Source: Psychromonas ingrahamii 37 (GTDB lineage: Bacteria > Pseudomonadota > Gammaproteobacteria > Enterobacterales > Psychromonadaceae). From it: a DNA stretch of 64,000 bases. The stretch spans positions 3,844,001 to 3,908,000 of the forward strand of contig NC_008709.1 in the NCBI RefSeq assembly GCF_000015285.1. Direction: 5' to 3'. Below the pieces are notes generated by a model. The model made no database searches. It saw only the letters and a program-made list of their open reading frames with translations, and was not told where the DNA came from. Every line of letters starts with the position of its first letter. The stretch's first letter is position 1. A program made the position numbers and the translations under genes. Shown one piece after another: positions 16,781-26,218 of this stretch.

Positions 16781-16969
16781 AATTTAAATTAACCTCGATA
16801 CATTATTAAAAATTTTATTTTTGACTTTAACGCGAAGGATATTTCGAAGTGATAGTCGATTTTAATATAAGCCACTATAACACTGGGTTAATGGAGCAAA
16901 CAGTTGTTTTGATATGAGTCTATACGCCCAATATGATCTTGATCATAACGCTACTCCACATATTACCTG

Positions 16970-17275
16970 AGGATAAATAGAATAAACGTCATTTTTCATT
17001 AAATCTAAAATCTACTTTAGTTCATAACTTCATATTTAAGTCTTTCGAGTTTATTCCTATCCTGAGCGTCACTCATTACACCCGCATGAAGATTGAACCC
17101 TGCTACATTTACAACACGGTCTGATTCAACACCTTGGTCTATCTTAGGAGCAATGGTTTGCAGCGTAAATACCTTTCGCCCCTGCTGTGAACCTGTCGCT
17201 ATACGGTAGGTAATTGAATACCCGTGAATTTGCAACATGGGATCTTCTTCTAGCCCATTCAAAGACAAGTAGTCA
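16970..17275 (-). mobile_element. IS91-like element fragment, copy 2
   Basis: The terminus AGGATAAATAGAATAAACG at 16970 is followed by about 65 bp shared with copies 1 and 3, then jumps to an internal transposase piece. On the minus strand this reads LQIHGYSITYRIATGSQQGR, KVFTLQT, and ESDRVVNVAGFNLHAGVMSD. The piece at 17045-17164 is about 95% like 21104-21218. The N-terminus and the whole catalytic and C-terminal parts are missing. The thioesterase remnant ends shortly beyond it. Confidence 0.7.
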
Positions 17276-17330
17276 TTTTCTATATCTCTTACGAATAACC
17301 CCTCACGCTCAAGAAAACCTGCTGTTTATA

Positions 17331-17564
17331 TTATTGAATGCTTAACCCCAAATAATTGAAATGTTGCCAAGCGAGCGTTCCAAGCTGTGATACGTACGCC
17401 ACATTGTTGACATGCTCATAATGATCGATGTGTGGTTCTTGAATGCACCAAGTGGTGACAAACGGGAGGGTTCTCTGCCACGCCAATGCAAATAAGCGTT
17501 GATCGCTAACATTCAGTATATGTTTGTTCAACTTTGCTTCCTGTCTTTGTACAAAAAATTTCAA
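17331..17564 (-). pseudogene. acyl-CoA thioesterase (hotdog fold), truncated
   Basis: About 77 codons remain. The hotdog-fold motif IDHYEHVNNVAYVSQLGTLA, with the presumed catalytic region HYxHVNN, is followed by WQHFNYLGLSI, and then the frame ends. 4HBT thioesterases of this type are about 130-150 residues, so the C-terminal half is gone, replaced by IS91-like sequence. It is divergent from epmC. Activity is unlikely. Confidence 0.75.
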
Positions 17565-17645
17565 ACCAATCCCCAGATTAACTCGATTTGCAGTATAATA
17601 GGAATCCGTTTGTGAACATTCTGTTAATTCAACGAGTTTGTATTT

Positions 17646-18230
17646 TTGAAAACTTTACCATTTCCAAATAAATCGGGCACTATTAAACAAGCTGAAGATT
17701 TAGTGAAGCTATTTAACTATTGTTTCGCGAATACTGAAAATACGATTTTAGTTGGCGGCGCTGAGGAACCTATTTATGAGCCTGCCAGTGATAATTGTCA
17801 GTATAATCACGTTATTTTTACACGTGATTACTTTTCTAGCGCCTTACATGAAATTGCGCATTGGTGCATCGCTGGCAAAAAGCGTAGAAGTCATGTTGAT
17901 TATGCTTATTGGTATCATCCAGATGGTCGCGACCCTTATCAGCAAGCAAAATTCGAAGCCGCAGAAGTAAAACCACAAGCAATAGAACATGCTTTCTCAT
18001 TGGCCTCGGACATTAAGTTTAGAGTAAGTATAGATAATTTAGAAAACGAACAGTCATCTAGTGACACATTTGAGCGAACTGTCGACAATCAATTGGCAAT
18101 ATTTATTCAATCGGGTTTCAACCCGAGGACTCAACTGTTTTTAAATGCGCTACATGATTTTTACAATACACCTTCTTTAACAACATTTAATTCCAAACAG
18201 AGCAATTCTGACTATGGAGCGCAAGGTTGA
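17646..18230 (+). CDS. epmC: elongation factor P hydroxylase EpmC (YfcM)
   Basis: EpmC hydroxylates the beta-lysyl-lysine of elongation factor P. The 194-residue protein has the family HExxH-like metal site LHEIAHWCIAGKKRR (His68, Glu69, His72) and the conserved YWYHPDGRDPYQQAKFEAAE and VKPQA segments. The frame opens with TTG at 17646 and no strong ribosome-binding site, so the exact start is uncertain; TATAAT about 50 bp upstream could be a -10 box. It overlaps the broken ATP-NAD kinase gene by 4 bp. yfcL follows, as in E. coli where yfcM and yfcL are neighbours. Confidence 0.9.
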   Translation: MKTLPFPNKSGTIKQAEDLVKLFNYCFANTENTILVGGAEEPIYEPASDNCQYNHVIFTRDYFSSALHEIAHWCIAGKKRRSHVDYAYWYHPDGRDPYQQAKFEAAEVKPQAIEHAFSLASDIKFRVSIDNLENEQSSSDTFERTVDNQLAIFIQSGFNPRTQLFLNALHDFYNTPSLTTFNSKQSNSDYGAQG

Positions 18231-19359
18231 AACGATTATTTCAACTAGGCCGAGTAATTAACCCTTATTCAGGTATTGCTGGAGCACTGGCATTAAAAGG
18301 AAGTGATGGTCCGGATATACGTCAACAGGCATTAATGAGAGGTGCTGCAAAGTTATCAGGTAAAAAATGGCTATTGCTTTACAAGCCTTACTACCTCTCA
18401 AAAACCAACTATGTATTTTTACAGCATCTGGTGAAATAGGAGAAGATATCCTTTCATCAATGGGCTTTAATCATGTTGTTGTTTATCAACATCAAGCACA
18501 ACAAACTGAATCAACTGATACAAAAGCTGCTGTAATTGAGCTGATGGCACAAACAGTAGATTTGATTTTGTTTGCAGGAGGCGATGGGACGGCAAGGAAT
18601 ATTTGCGAAGTTGTTGAAAATCAATGTCCAGTTGTAGGTGTGCCTGCAGGTTGTAAGATACATAGCGGCGTTTATGCGATAACACCAAAAGTGGCAGGTA
18701 AAGTTGTGGCACAAGTTATTAATGGCGAGCTGGTGAGTTTGATGTCTGGCGAAGTAAAAGACATTGACGAATCTGAATTTAGAGCCCGTCGAGTCATAGC
18801 AAAACATTATGGTGAAATGCTCGTGCTGGAAGAATTAAGTTATATTCAAGCGGTTAAAATGGGTGGTAAAGAGTCAGATGAACTGGTGCTTTCAGATATT
18901 GCTGCGCATGTTATTGAATTGATGGGGGATGAGCCGGATACGTTATTTGTGATGGGTTCAGGCTCTACAGTTGACAGTATTATGCAGGAAATAGGTCTTA
19001 CAAATACGTTATTAGGTGTTGATTTAGTCAGAGGCCAGCAATTGATCGCTAATGGTCTTACCGCTGCGTCGTTGCTTGAGCTATGCGCAAATAACCAAGT
19101 TAAAGTAGTGCTCACACTTATTGGCGGGCAGGGTCATATTCTTGGCCGTGGTAATCAGCAACTATCACCGGCTTTAATTAAAATGGTTGGAAAACCAAAT
19201 ATTTTAGTCGTTGCTACAAAATCAAAATTATAGAGTTTAGATGGTAGGCCTTTAGTTTCTGACTCTGGCGACGCTGCGTTAGATGATATGTTAGTAGGCC
19301 CAATTCCGGTCATTATGGGTTTTCATGACTTAGTATTATATTCAGTTGGGTCTGTTTAA
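18227..19359 (+). pseudogene. ATP-NAD/AcoX kinase family protein, broken by frameshift and amber codon
   Basis: The frame starts MKRLFQLGRVINPYSGIAGA, then LALKGSDGPDIRQQAL, and is lost at an A-run near 18365. From there the correct reading (ALQALLPLKNQLCIFTASGEIG) runs through the kinase motifs ILFAGGDGTARNICEV and VVGVPAGCKIHSGVYA to an in-frame TAG at 19231. The natural C-terminus SLDGRPLVSDSGDAALDDML then VGPIPVIMGFHD continues to TAA at 19359. The total of about 375 codons equals the family's normal length, so only two point lesions separate it from an intact gene. A sequencing error could explain the homopolymer slip but hardly both. Confidence 0.85.
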
Positions 19360-19512
19360 GAGAACAAAAGATACTTTGCGATTGTCCATTGCGGTTTGAT
19401 ACTTGATGCGAGAACATGTTTTCGTTGTAATGAGTTTCAGCCAGTTCTGATAATAGTTAATAGACACTATGTATTTATTCACAACATTCGTTAATACAAA
19501 AAGGAGAAAGGT

Positions 19513-19806
19513 TTGAGTAAAGATTCGATTTTCATCGAAAAATCCAACAAAATGCAGGCACATTTGAATTCATTCATCGCTGATGGTAGTGATCATGAGC
19601 TGTTTATAGCAAGTTATTTACATGGTCATTTTGATGTTGCGGTTGCGAATGTTGAAAAATTGATTGAAAGGGGTGAAGCTAGCCCGATTTCGACTTTACA
19701 AGCGACGCTTGATGCACAATTACAAGAAGCGTTCGATAATAACGAACTCAGCACTGAAGATGCTGGACAAGTTACCGCATTGTTTAATTCTCTATTCATA
19801 TTATAA
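19513..19806 (+). CDS. yfcL: YfcL family protein
   Basis: A 97-residue acidic, helical protein. The segment SDHELFIASYLHGHFDVAVA matches the core of the YfcL family, whose function is unknown. The start is TTG at 19513, chosen because AAGGAGA lies 7 nt upstream. It is the last intact member of the epmC-(kinase)-yfcL cluster. The stop is followed by an imperfect inverted repeat (19839-19890 region, CAAAGTGGAAC... CCACTTTG), possibly a terminator. Confidence 0.82.
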   Translation: MSKDSIFIEKSNKMQAHLNSFIADGSDHELFIASYLHGHFDVAVANVEKLIERGEASPISTLQATLDAQLQEAFDNNELSTEDAGQVTALFNSLFIL

Positions 19807-19901
19807 TTTTTATCAACGATGAAATAAATTTCTGCAAAGTGGAACTCTTCTTGCAAACCTTCATGCAAATACAAGAGTTTGCCACTTTGTGAGAAATTGT
19901 T

Positions 19902-20195
19902 TTGAAAAATTTATTTGCATCTTATGCTGTTTTTCTTCTCAGCTTGTTATTGCTACTCAGTTTGTCTGGTTGTTCGATGGTCAGTCCAACGCTTGCAGAA
20001 ACTAAAAGTTCGAAACCAACATAGCTTGGAAACGTTGAATACCACACAAACCAATTAGCAAATGAGCTTTTTACTAGTTTTGTACCTGTCGACACATTTA
20101 AACCAAATCACAAACACCAAGCCCCCTGATGTTACTTGGTCAGCAGCTTGAACAAGGTTTAATGACTAAAGCCGTGAAGCGTGGATTCGTTGCCA
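19902..20195 (+). pseudogene. FlgO-like outer-membrane lipoprotein, truncated
   Basis: From TTG at 19902 the reading is MKNLFASYAVFLLSLLLLLS, then LSGCSMVSP, a type II signal peptide ending in the lipobox LSGC. The frame stops at 20024. Downstream codons in a shifted frame give NQLANELFTSFVPVDTFKP and LMLLGQQLEQGLMTKAVKRG, which resemble the FlgO domain. Homology ends exactly at the IS91-like terminus (20196). At least one stop, one frame slip and the 3' loss make it a relic. FlgO proteins act in flagellar outer-membrane assembly in Vibrio-like bacteria. The assignment rests on short segments. Confidence 0.55.
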
Positions 20196-21220
20196 AGGAT
20201 AAGTAGAATAAACGTCATTTTTCATTAGATCTAAAATCGACTTTAGTTCATAACTTCATATTTACTTCTTTTTCATCTTAATGAAGCGACAAAAGTCAGA
20301 TATTTCTCTCATATACTCACCCGTTTTCACAAAATTTTAGGTAAAGGGCAAGTGCGTCCCGCTGTTGTGCAAACCAGCTCTGAATATTGCTTTTGTTTAT
20401 GATTAACTTATGTTTATTTAAATAGACTTGCCTGAGGAGGTGCTCTACTTTCCGGAAGAAAAATTTTGACAATTTCGTCATTTTTTTATTCAAATGACTT
20501 AGTATCTTTGTTATCACTACTGGAGTTCATTAGACACATCCCCGTGTCTAACCCCTGCAGGGCAGCATTTGCTGTGCAAATCAGCTTTCCTGCCGAGTTG
20601 TCAATGCTTGCAATGATCTTAACCACACCACCACATTGATGACAGGTTTCAATATCTATCCCAAAAACCCGTTTGAGCCTTTGCGCCCAGATCATTGATT
20701 TGCGTTTTTCACTGGTTTTTTTTGGCTAGTGTCATCCGGTTTTCGATGTACCCCCTGCTTTCTTTGTTTAGCCTTATTGTGGGAGATCTCAGCTCTTTTT
20801 TTGCTATTTGGCGCAAAAATACCATGACTAATTCATCGGGAATGAATTAGGACAACCTACGGTTGCCCTTAGGGTGAGAAATAGAGATGTTTCTCATTTA
20901 ACCTGGTGAGGTTTGCTCGGGGTTTAGGTACCAAGGCAGCTAAACGGGCGATAAAATCCAGCGGTTCAAAGATCACATGGGTGGTACCATCACGACAGGG
21001 TGTTTTAAGTTGGTAACGAATTTCCCGTAAGTTGTTATTGCCAAACTTTTTTCTAATACCGCAGAGCGGGACTCTCTTCAAAAGAAGTAACGGCAAAGTT
21101 TTTTGAGTTTATTCCTATCCTGAGCGTCATTCATTATACCCGTGTGAAGATTGAACCCTGCTATATTTGCGACACGGTCTGATTCAACACCTTGGTCTAT
21201 CTTAGGAGCAATGGTTTGGC
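20196..21220 (-). mobile_element. IS91-like element, internally deleted copy 3 (longest)
   Basis: It starts at AGGATAAGTAGAATAAACG. The minus strand holds the transposase in pieces. The most N-terminal piece is 21104-21260 (ESDRVANIAGFNLHTGIMND, then RNKLKKLCRY). The middle piece is 20900-21095 (RYQLKTPCRDGTTHVIFEPL, DFIARLAALVPKPRANLTR). The C-terminus is 20486-20695 (AQRLKRVFGIDIETCHQCGG). The deletion between the middle and C-terminal pieces is identical in form to that in copy 1. CAAG precedes the terminus, agreeing with the target preference of IS91 (CTTG on the other strand). Confidence 0.75.
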
Positions 21221-21361
21221 TAAACCGACAAAATAAGCTGAACGATGAATAAGCAGCACCGATCACGAAGCACAGTTCAGCTTAAATCAAATTATTGGTA
21301 GGCCTACCTTCAGAATAACCATATAATGCAGCGGAAATTAGCGTTTTTAAATAGGGTTTAA

Positions 21362-22063
21362 ATGAGCGAAAATATCGAAAAGAAACCAGGCAGAATGTTA
21401 GGTAACTTAGCCTTTAACATTATCATTCCTGTATTAATCATGACCAAACTAAGTGGTGAAGATAGTTTAGGCCCGGCTTGGAGCATTGTTACTGCGTTAA
21501 TTTTCCCAATTGGCTTCGGTTTATGGGATTTAAAACAATCAGGCAAAGTGAATGCATTCTCAATTTTAGGTATTGTTAGCGTTATTTTAACTGGCGGTAT
21601 CAGTTTGTTACAATTACCCGCTGAATATATCGCTATTAAAGAAGCGGCTATTCCGGCATTTATTGGATTAGCAGTATTAATTACCCAACGCACCAGTAAG
21701 CCATTGCTAAAAGTATTTGTACTCAACGAGCAGATTGTAAATTGGCATAATTTAAATAAGTCACTTGAAGAAACGGGTACAGCTGATTTATTCGAGAAAA
21801 AACTGGCGATCAGTTCGTATATTGTTGCCGGTTCGTTTTTTCTGTCATCAGCACTTAACTATATCCTAGCTAAGGTCATATTGGTTAGTCCCCCTGGCAC
21901 CACTGAATATACTGAAGAGCTTGGCCACATGACGGCGTTAAGCTACCCTGTTATTGTGATCCCCAGCATGATCATGCTGCTTGGTGCCTTGTGGTATATA
22001 TTTGCACAAATCAAGAAACTAACCGGTCAAGATCTCGACCACTTTTTGGCTGAAAATAAATAA
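21362..22063 (+). CDS. VC0807-family inner-membrane protein
   Basis: A 233-residue membrane protein with about six hydrophobic segments. It shows the family pattern of an N-terminal GNLAFNIIIPVLIM helix, a cytoplasmic YxxK-rich middle (ADLFEKKLAISSYIVAGSFF) and a C-terminal helix pair ending LTGQDLDHFLAENK. The family is uncharacterised. An AGGG site lies 6 nt upstream of the ATG, and a strong terminator follows. The gene is intact and stands alone between IS91-like debris and a phosphatase remnant. Confidence 0.8.
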   Translation: MSENIEKKPGRMLGNLAFNIIIPVLIMTKLSGEDSLGPAWSIVTALIFPIGFGLWDLKQSGKVNAFSILGIVSVILTGGISLLQLPAEYIAIKEAAIPAFIGLAVLITQRTSKPLLKVFVLNEQIVNWHNLNKSLEETGTADLFEKKLAISSYIVAGSFFLSSALNYILAKVILVSPPGTTEYTEELGHMTALSYPVIVIPSMIMLLGALWYIFAQIKKLTGQDLDHFLAENK

Positions 22064-22094
22064 AAGCTAAGATTATCCCTCAGGATTAAAACTC

Positions 22095-22122
22095 AAAAAA
22101 GCCAGTCGACACTGGCTTTTTT
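22095..22122 (+). terminator. rho-independent terminator after the VC0807-like gene
   Basis: Arms AAAAAAGCCAGT and ACTGGCTTTTTT with the 4-nt loop CGAC. The T-run is on the right and the hairpin lies 32 bp past the stop. Because the A-run mirrors the T-run, it may also terminate the convergent phosphatase remnant. Confidence 0.9.
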
Positions 22123-22147
22123 GTTCACTCAATATAAACTTTTGTGA

Positions 22148-22503
22148 CTACTTTTGGCCCAGCAAACTGAATATTTTTTTGGTAATATCAGTATTATCTA
22201 AATGGCCCTTAAACAGCTCTTTGCCTGGCCCCTTGGCAAATATTTGCACATCTAGGCCAGTGTGACCAGTGGTTCTCCAACCGGTAAAACTGCGTTGTTC
22301 TAGAATGGATTTTATCCCCTTATAAAACACTTTATAGTCATTTGACTTAATATTACTTAATTGGATTTGTTCATCCTGATTTAATTCAAAACCAAGTTGT
22401 TGATTTGCGGTTGCGCTACAATCTGTGCTGTCTACTAGCAGCTTAACGATATTGGTTGGCGAACTTTTAAGATTCTTTAACCAAGTAGGCTCCCTTATGT
22501 GCC
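22148..22503 (-). pseudogene. alkaline phosphatase (PhoA superfamily), C-terminal remnant
   Basis: An open minus-strand frame of about 118 codons has no start. It reads PTWLKNLKSSPTNIVKLL, then ELNQDEQIQLSNIKSNDYK, and ends with the metal-ligand region GWRTTGHTGLDVQIFAKGPG followed by LFKGHLDNTDI. This corresponds to the last quarter of PhoA-type phosphatases, which normally read T-GGHTGxDVPxxAxGPG. The 5' part is missing, and homology ends next to a hairpin repeat at 22505. Not functional. Confidence 0.75.
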
Positions 22504-22504
22504 C

Positions 22505-22550
22505 TAGAAAAAATTAGAAAGCTAGGTTGCTAACGCCCCCAAAGCGCCTT
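22505..22550. repeat. hairpin repeat fragment at the phosphatase break
   Basis: It contains GAAAGCTAGGTTGCTAACGCCCCC followed by AAAGCGCCTTAT, related to 25178-25225 and 27423-27465. It abuts the point where the alkaline phosphatase reading ends, so the repeat may mark the deletion junction. Confidence 0.4.
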
Positions 22551-22751
22551 ATAAAAAAAATGGTCTCTATAAGAGACCCCTGATAAGTTTAAAAAGCACT
22601 CTTTACAGATAACTTTTCTGTTGATTTTTTGGTAATTAGGTTAGGCCCCACATGCTCAAGCAATTGAGTAAACTTGCGCTTTTATATAGTAATTGCTGTT
22701 TAATAGTGAGTTTGGACTTTCTGTAACATTGGTAACCCTCACTGTTTAAAA

Positions 22752-24578
22752 TCAGGTATCACTTAAACGAAAAATCAACGCTTCAAACTCATCAATTGGT
22801 ACGGGCTTACTAAATAGGTAGCCTTGATAATTCATACAGCCTTCACTCAATAAGTATTGTTTTTGTTCTACCGTCTCTACACCCTCGGCAATAACGTTAA
22901 GACCTAAATTATGTGACATGGTAATGATGGTGCGTACAATCGCTCTGTCATTGGTATCCGTGATAAGGTCTCGCACAAATGACTGGTCTATTTTTAATTG
23001 ATTGATTGGCAATTTTTTAAGATATTGTAAAGAAGAATAACCAGTACCAAAGTCATCTAATGAAAATAAAACACCTATTTTTCTCAGTGTATTAATTTTA
23101 GTAATAATGCCGCTGACATTTTCTACCAACATACTTTCAGTTAGTTCTAATTTAAGCCGTTCAGGGGTGATTTTATGCTTTTGCAGGATGCTTTTTAGTT
23201 GCTCTACAAAGTCTTCTTGATGAATTTGTAGAGCACTTACATTAACAGCAAGTACAAGGTCTTGTGTTAGTGGGTTTTGTTGCCATTTTTTAAGTTGAGC
23301 GCAGGCTGTGTTTAATACCCATTCTCCTATTGGTAAAATAAGTCCGGTTTCTTCGGCTAAAGGTATAAAGTTAAAGGGGGAAATCTGACCATCTTCTGGA
23401 TGCTGCCAACGGATTAAGGCTTCAGCCCCTAATGCTTGACCAGAACTGCTAACCTGTATTTGATAATATAGCTGAAATTGATTGTGTTCAATCGCTTCGC
23501 GTAGTTTCTGTTCCATCTCAGCACGGGCTGTAATAGCCTCTTGCATTGTTTGATTAAAGAAACAAAGGCGATTGCGCCCTGCGACCTTAGATTGATGCAT
23601 AGCAATATCAGCTTGCTTTAACAGTTTTTCCGATGCGAATTCATTCCCATTGAATATTGTTGCGCCAATACTGACGGTACCGCGATATTTGTACATATTG
23701 AGCTGGTAGGGTTGATTTAATGAAAAAATAATTTTTTTAGCAATATTTTGGATTTCGGTGGTAACTTCAATGTTTTGCTGACTCAAGTTTTCTAAAAGTA
23801 TTACGAACTCATCACCGCTTACTCGGGCTATGGTATCAGCTTTTCTTACAATCTTAGTTAAGCGAGTGGATACTTGTTTTAACAGTAAATTTCTCACACT
23901 GTACCCGTGGATGCTGTGGATGATTTTAAGCTGGTTTAAATCAATAAATAGTAATGCACCATGATGATTACTGTGGGCACTTTCAGCTAGGGCGAGATTA
24001 AGCTTATCAACTAAAAAAAGACGATTTGGCAACTGAGTGATTTGATCAAAGTAGGCGAGGTTATTGATTTTTTCTAAGGCGGCTTTGTTTAGCGTAATAT
24101 CGGTGATCGTAGCAACATAATTAGAGATCATATTGCCCGTGTCTCTCACTGCGGTAATAGTCATATGCCCTAGATAGATGTCACCATTTTTGCAGCGATT
24201 CCAAATTTCACCTTCCCATGTGTTGGTGGTATTGATACTGTCCCACATCGCCTTATAGAACACTTTGTCTTGTCGGCCTGAGCTAAAGAGCTTGGGTGTT
24301 TGTCCAATAACCTCTTCTGCACTGTAGCCTGAAATGCGAGTAAAGGCCTTATTCACACGAAGAATATGTTTATTAGCATCTGTGACAAGCATACCTTCTT
24401 GAGATTCAAATATGATGGCAGCAATACGAAATTCACGGGCAATGATTAACTCAGCAGCCAGTTTTTCTTTTTCTTCATGCTCAAATAACAATTTTTTATT
24501 GGCTCTGACTAATTCAGCAGCGAGCTTTTCCGCCTTTTGATGTTCAAAGAGCAGTTTTTTATTGGCATCCAAACTCAT
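22752..24578 (-). CDS. PAS-GGDEF-EAL protein with degenerate GGDEF and intact EAL
   Basis: A 608-residue paralogue of the protein at 9361-11694, lacking the first PAS domain. The N-terminal signalling helix has two 20-residue repeats (ANKKLLFEHxxxEKLAAEL, residues 5-45). PAS is at about 50-165, GGDEF at about 170-330 and EAL at about 350-600. The cyclase site is damaged: GGDEF reads SGDEF (254-258), and the nucleotide-binding FLDLDNFK-NDTLGHDVGD stretch of the paralogue reads FIDLNQLK-IHSIHGYSVRN. The EAL side keeps EALIRW (386-391), NVSA, ELTES, DDFGTGYSSL and AEGVE. It probably acts as a phosphodiesterase, perhaps with a regulatory GGDEF domain. No start-codon ambiguity was noted. Confidence 0.9.
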   Translation of the reverse strand: MSLDANKKLLFEHQKAEKLAAELVRANKKLLFEHEEKEKLAAELIIAREFRIAAIIFESQEGMLVTDANKHILRVNKAFTRISGYSAEEVIGQTPKLFSSGRQDKVFYKAMWDSINTTNTWEGEIWNRCKNGDIYLGHMTITAVRDTGNMISNYVATITDITLNKAALEKINNLAYFDQITQLPNRLFLVDKLNLALAESAHSNHHGALLFIDLNQLKIIHSIHGYSVRNLLLKQVSTRLTKIVRKADTIARVSGDEFVILLENLSQQNIEVTTEIQNIAKKIIFSLNQPYQLNMYKYRGTVSIGATIFNGNEFASEKLLKQADIAMHQSKVAGRNRLCFFNQTMQEAITARAEMEQKLREAIEHNQFQLYYQIQVSSSGQALGAEALIRWQHPEDGQISPFNFIPLAEETGLILPIGEWVLNTACAQLKKWQQNPLTQDLVLAVNVSALQIHQEDFVEQLKSILQKHKITPERLKLELTESMLVENVSGIITKINTLRKIGVLFSLDDFGTGYSSLQYLKKLPINQLKIDQSFVRDLITDTNDRAIVRTIITMSHNLGLNVIAEGVETVEQKQYLLSEGCMNYQGYLFSKPVPIDEFEALIFRLSDT

Positions 24579-24914
24579 AATATTAACCCTTTATATTTAT
24601 AAGTAATGTATACGTTTTTTAAATGTATTGTTGTTACCTAACTTTCTTGCAATCATCTATTCAAAAATTTTATTATTACTTACAGTAAAAGAGATTCTAT
24701 AACCTTTGATAAAAAAGGTCCTTATTTCTTGTATTGGTGTCCCAACACTTCAAAATTGCTATTTTATGCTCTCAGAATAGGTATTAATATCGCTGCATTT
24801 ACCGTTCTATCATTTAGCTTGAATAAACCATCATCAAGAATAATGTTTTTCAAATCAATATTAAATGGTTTATTTATAAACTATACGATACATACGGTGA
24901 AGTTGTTAAGGGAT

Positions 24915-25015
24915 TTAGTGAACATAAAGGGAGGCTTCTTAAAACCTCTCAGCGGTCAGTATTCGATTCTAAAGGCCGTTTTTTAGAAATAACTACTATT
25001 CCATAAGCAGTATTT
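24915..25015 (+). pseudogene. short remnant related to the 90-residue protein at 26219
   Basis: The segment FDSKGRFLEITTIP with flanking DNA matches FALLDSKVRFLKITAIHHKR of the gene at 26219-26491 in both protein and nucleotide sequence (GATTCTAAAGGCCGTTTTTT against GATTCTAAAGTCCGTTTTTT). It stops early and has no visible start. It is likely a decayed second copy. Confidence 0.4.
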
Positions 25016-25016
25016 T

Positions 25017-25777
25017 ACAAGTTACTTGAATGCTACTTACCAAATGGAGGGCTCTTATCTCTCCCATTTTTTCTTGCTTCCTTTAGCGTAAAAAATTAGA
25101 TCGTACTATGCTCGCTTTCTCCTGTGAAGGGATCGTTGTAGTGCCCAAGTGAATTTGGCCACTTTTTTTGTAAGGCGCAATGTGCCCCTTTGCGAGTTAG
25201 AGACCTGTCTCGCTAACGCCCCCCAAGCAAGTTAGAAACTTATAAAATTTGGATCAGTATCACTTACCCACTACAAAAAAGAAACTGGTTCATTTGGCTA
25301 TTTGAGCTTGAAAAAAATACCAAGTGGAAAAAGCACTTTTATGCTCGAAAAACAGTCATTAAAACAAATTTTTAACCTGCTATTTTTAAGGTTATATAGC
25401 TTAATTGACTCTTGGTTTTAAGTGCTTTTTTCAAATCTGATAATGAAACCATTATTTATGTAAGAAAAAGTCGCTACTTACCATAATAGGTAGACGACAC
25501 TTAGAAAACCCAATCATATAAACCCGGTGCAAGTAATACACAGTTGCACTGTAATTATTAATTGAAAATTATTGTCAACTAAACCAAATATGGATTTGGA
25601 AAACTTGGTATAACTTATTAAGTATTATGGTATGCCAAGAGTTATTCCGTAGATGATTGCAATTGGTTGTTTCACATATAAAGAATTGCTCGATTTATCT
25701 AAATAATTTATAAAAAAAACTGATCTTAAATCTGAATTAATGCGTAATACAGTCTTTGTATTACATGAGGTAAGACT
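25017..25777. other. non-coding stretch containing an uninterrupted copy of the hairpin repeat
   Basis: At 25140-25235 lies CCAAGTGAATTTGGCCAC, a T-run, GTAAGGCG, GTGCCCCTTTGCGAGTTAG and CTCGCTAACGCCCCCC. In reverse this is the sequence split by the IS at 5143-6475. From 25236 to 25777 I see only AT-rich DNA with no gene, apart from the ribosome-binding site of the next gene. Confidence 0.5.
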
Positions 25778-26014
25778 ATGAATTTTTACTTACATTTCAA
25801 TCAAAAACCTATTGATAGAGAGCAACGTATGATTGCTTTCAGAATTAATCAGCATTCTTTTGTCTACCATCTATGGAGTGATGAGATAAGTGAGTCAACA
25901 CCTCTAACAGAAGATCAATTCATGGATTGGGTTAATAAACTAAACATGCACCCCTACAAACCAACTATGGAAGAGATCACCAAGATTGATGAATTTATCC
26001 AAGAGAAAGATTAA
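25778..26014 (+). CDS. small protein of unknown function (78 aa)
   Basis: MNFYLHFNQKPIDREQRMIA..., a soluble, charged 78-residue protein with no recognised motif. GAGGTAAG lies 5-10 nt upstream of the ATG, and a 12-bp hairpin follows the stop by 25 bp, so it has the bounds of a real transcription unit. Not identified; possibly island-specific. Confidence 0.5.
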   Translation: MNFYLHFNQKPIDREQRMIAFRINQHSFVYHLWSDEISESTPLTEDQFMDWVNKLNMHPYKPTMEEITKIDEFIQEKD

Positions 26015-26038
26015 TAAAAAATAAAGGCGTCTTGTTCA

Positions 26039-26072
26039 CCCTAAAAGACTATTAAAAAAAAGTCTTTTAGGG
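26039..26072 (+). terminator. hairpin after the 78-residue gene
   Basis: Perfect 12-bp arms CCCTAAAAGACT and AGTCTTTTAGGG with a 10-nt loop. No long T-run follows on the plus strand, so termination is likely but not certain. Confidence 0.55.
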
Positions 26073-26218
26073 CGCATAAGATACCTCTTATATTAACGAG
26101 CTGTCAGTAAAAACAACACTAATTGATGCATGATTTTTGTGGTATTAAATAACAATTAAGGATTTTAGATGCGGATATAACGCATCTGATCTCATTACGT
26201 GTAATGGATTTCTAAACT

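Noticed and set aside
24729-24986. 85-codon frame beginning MYWCPNTSKLLFYAL
   Set aside because: No ribosome-binding site. Only its last part, in another frame, resembles the 26219 protein, so I annotated just that short relic.
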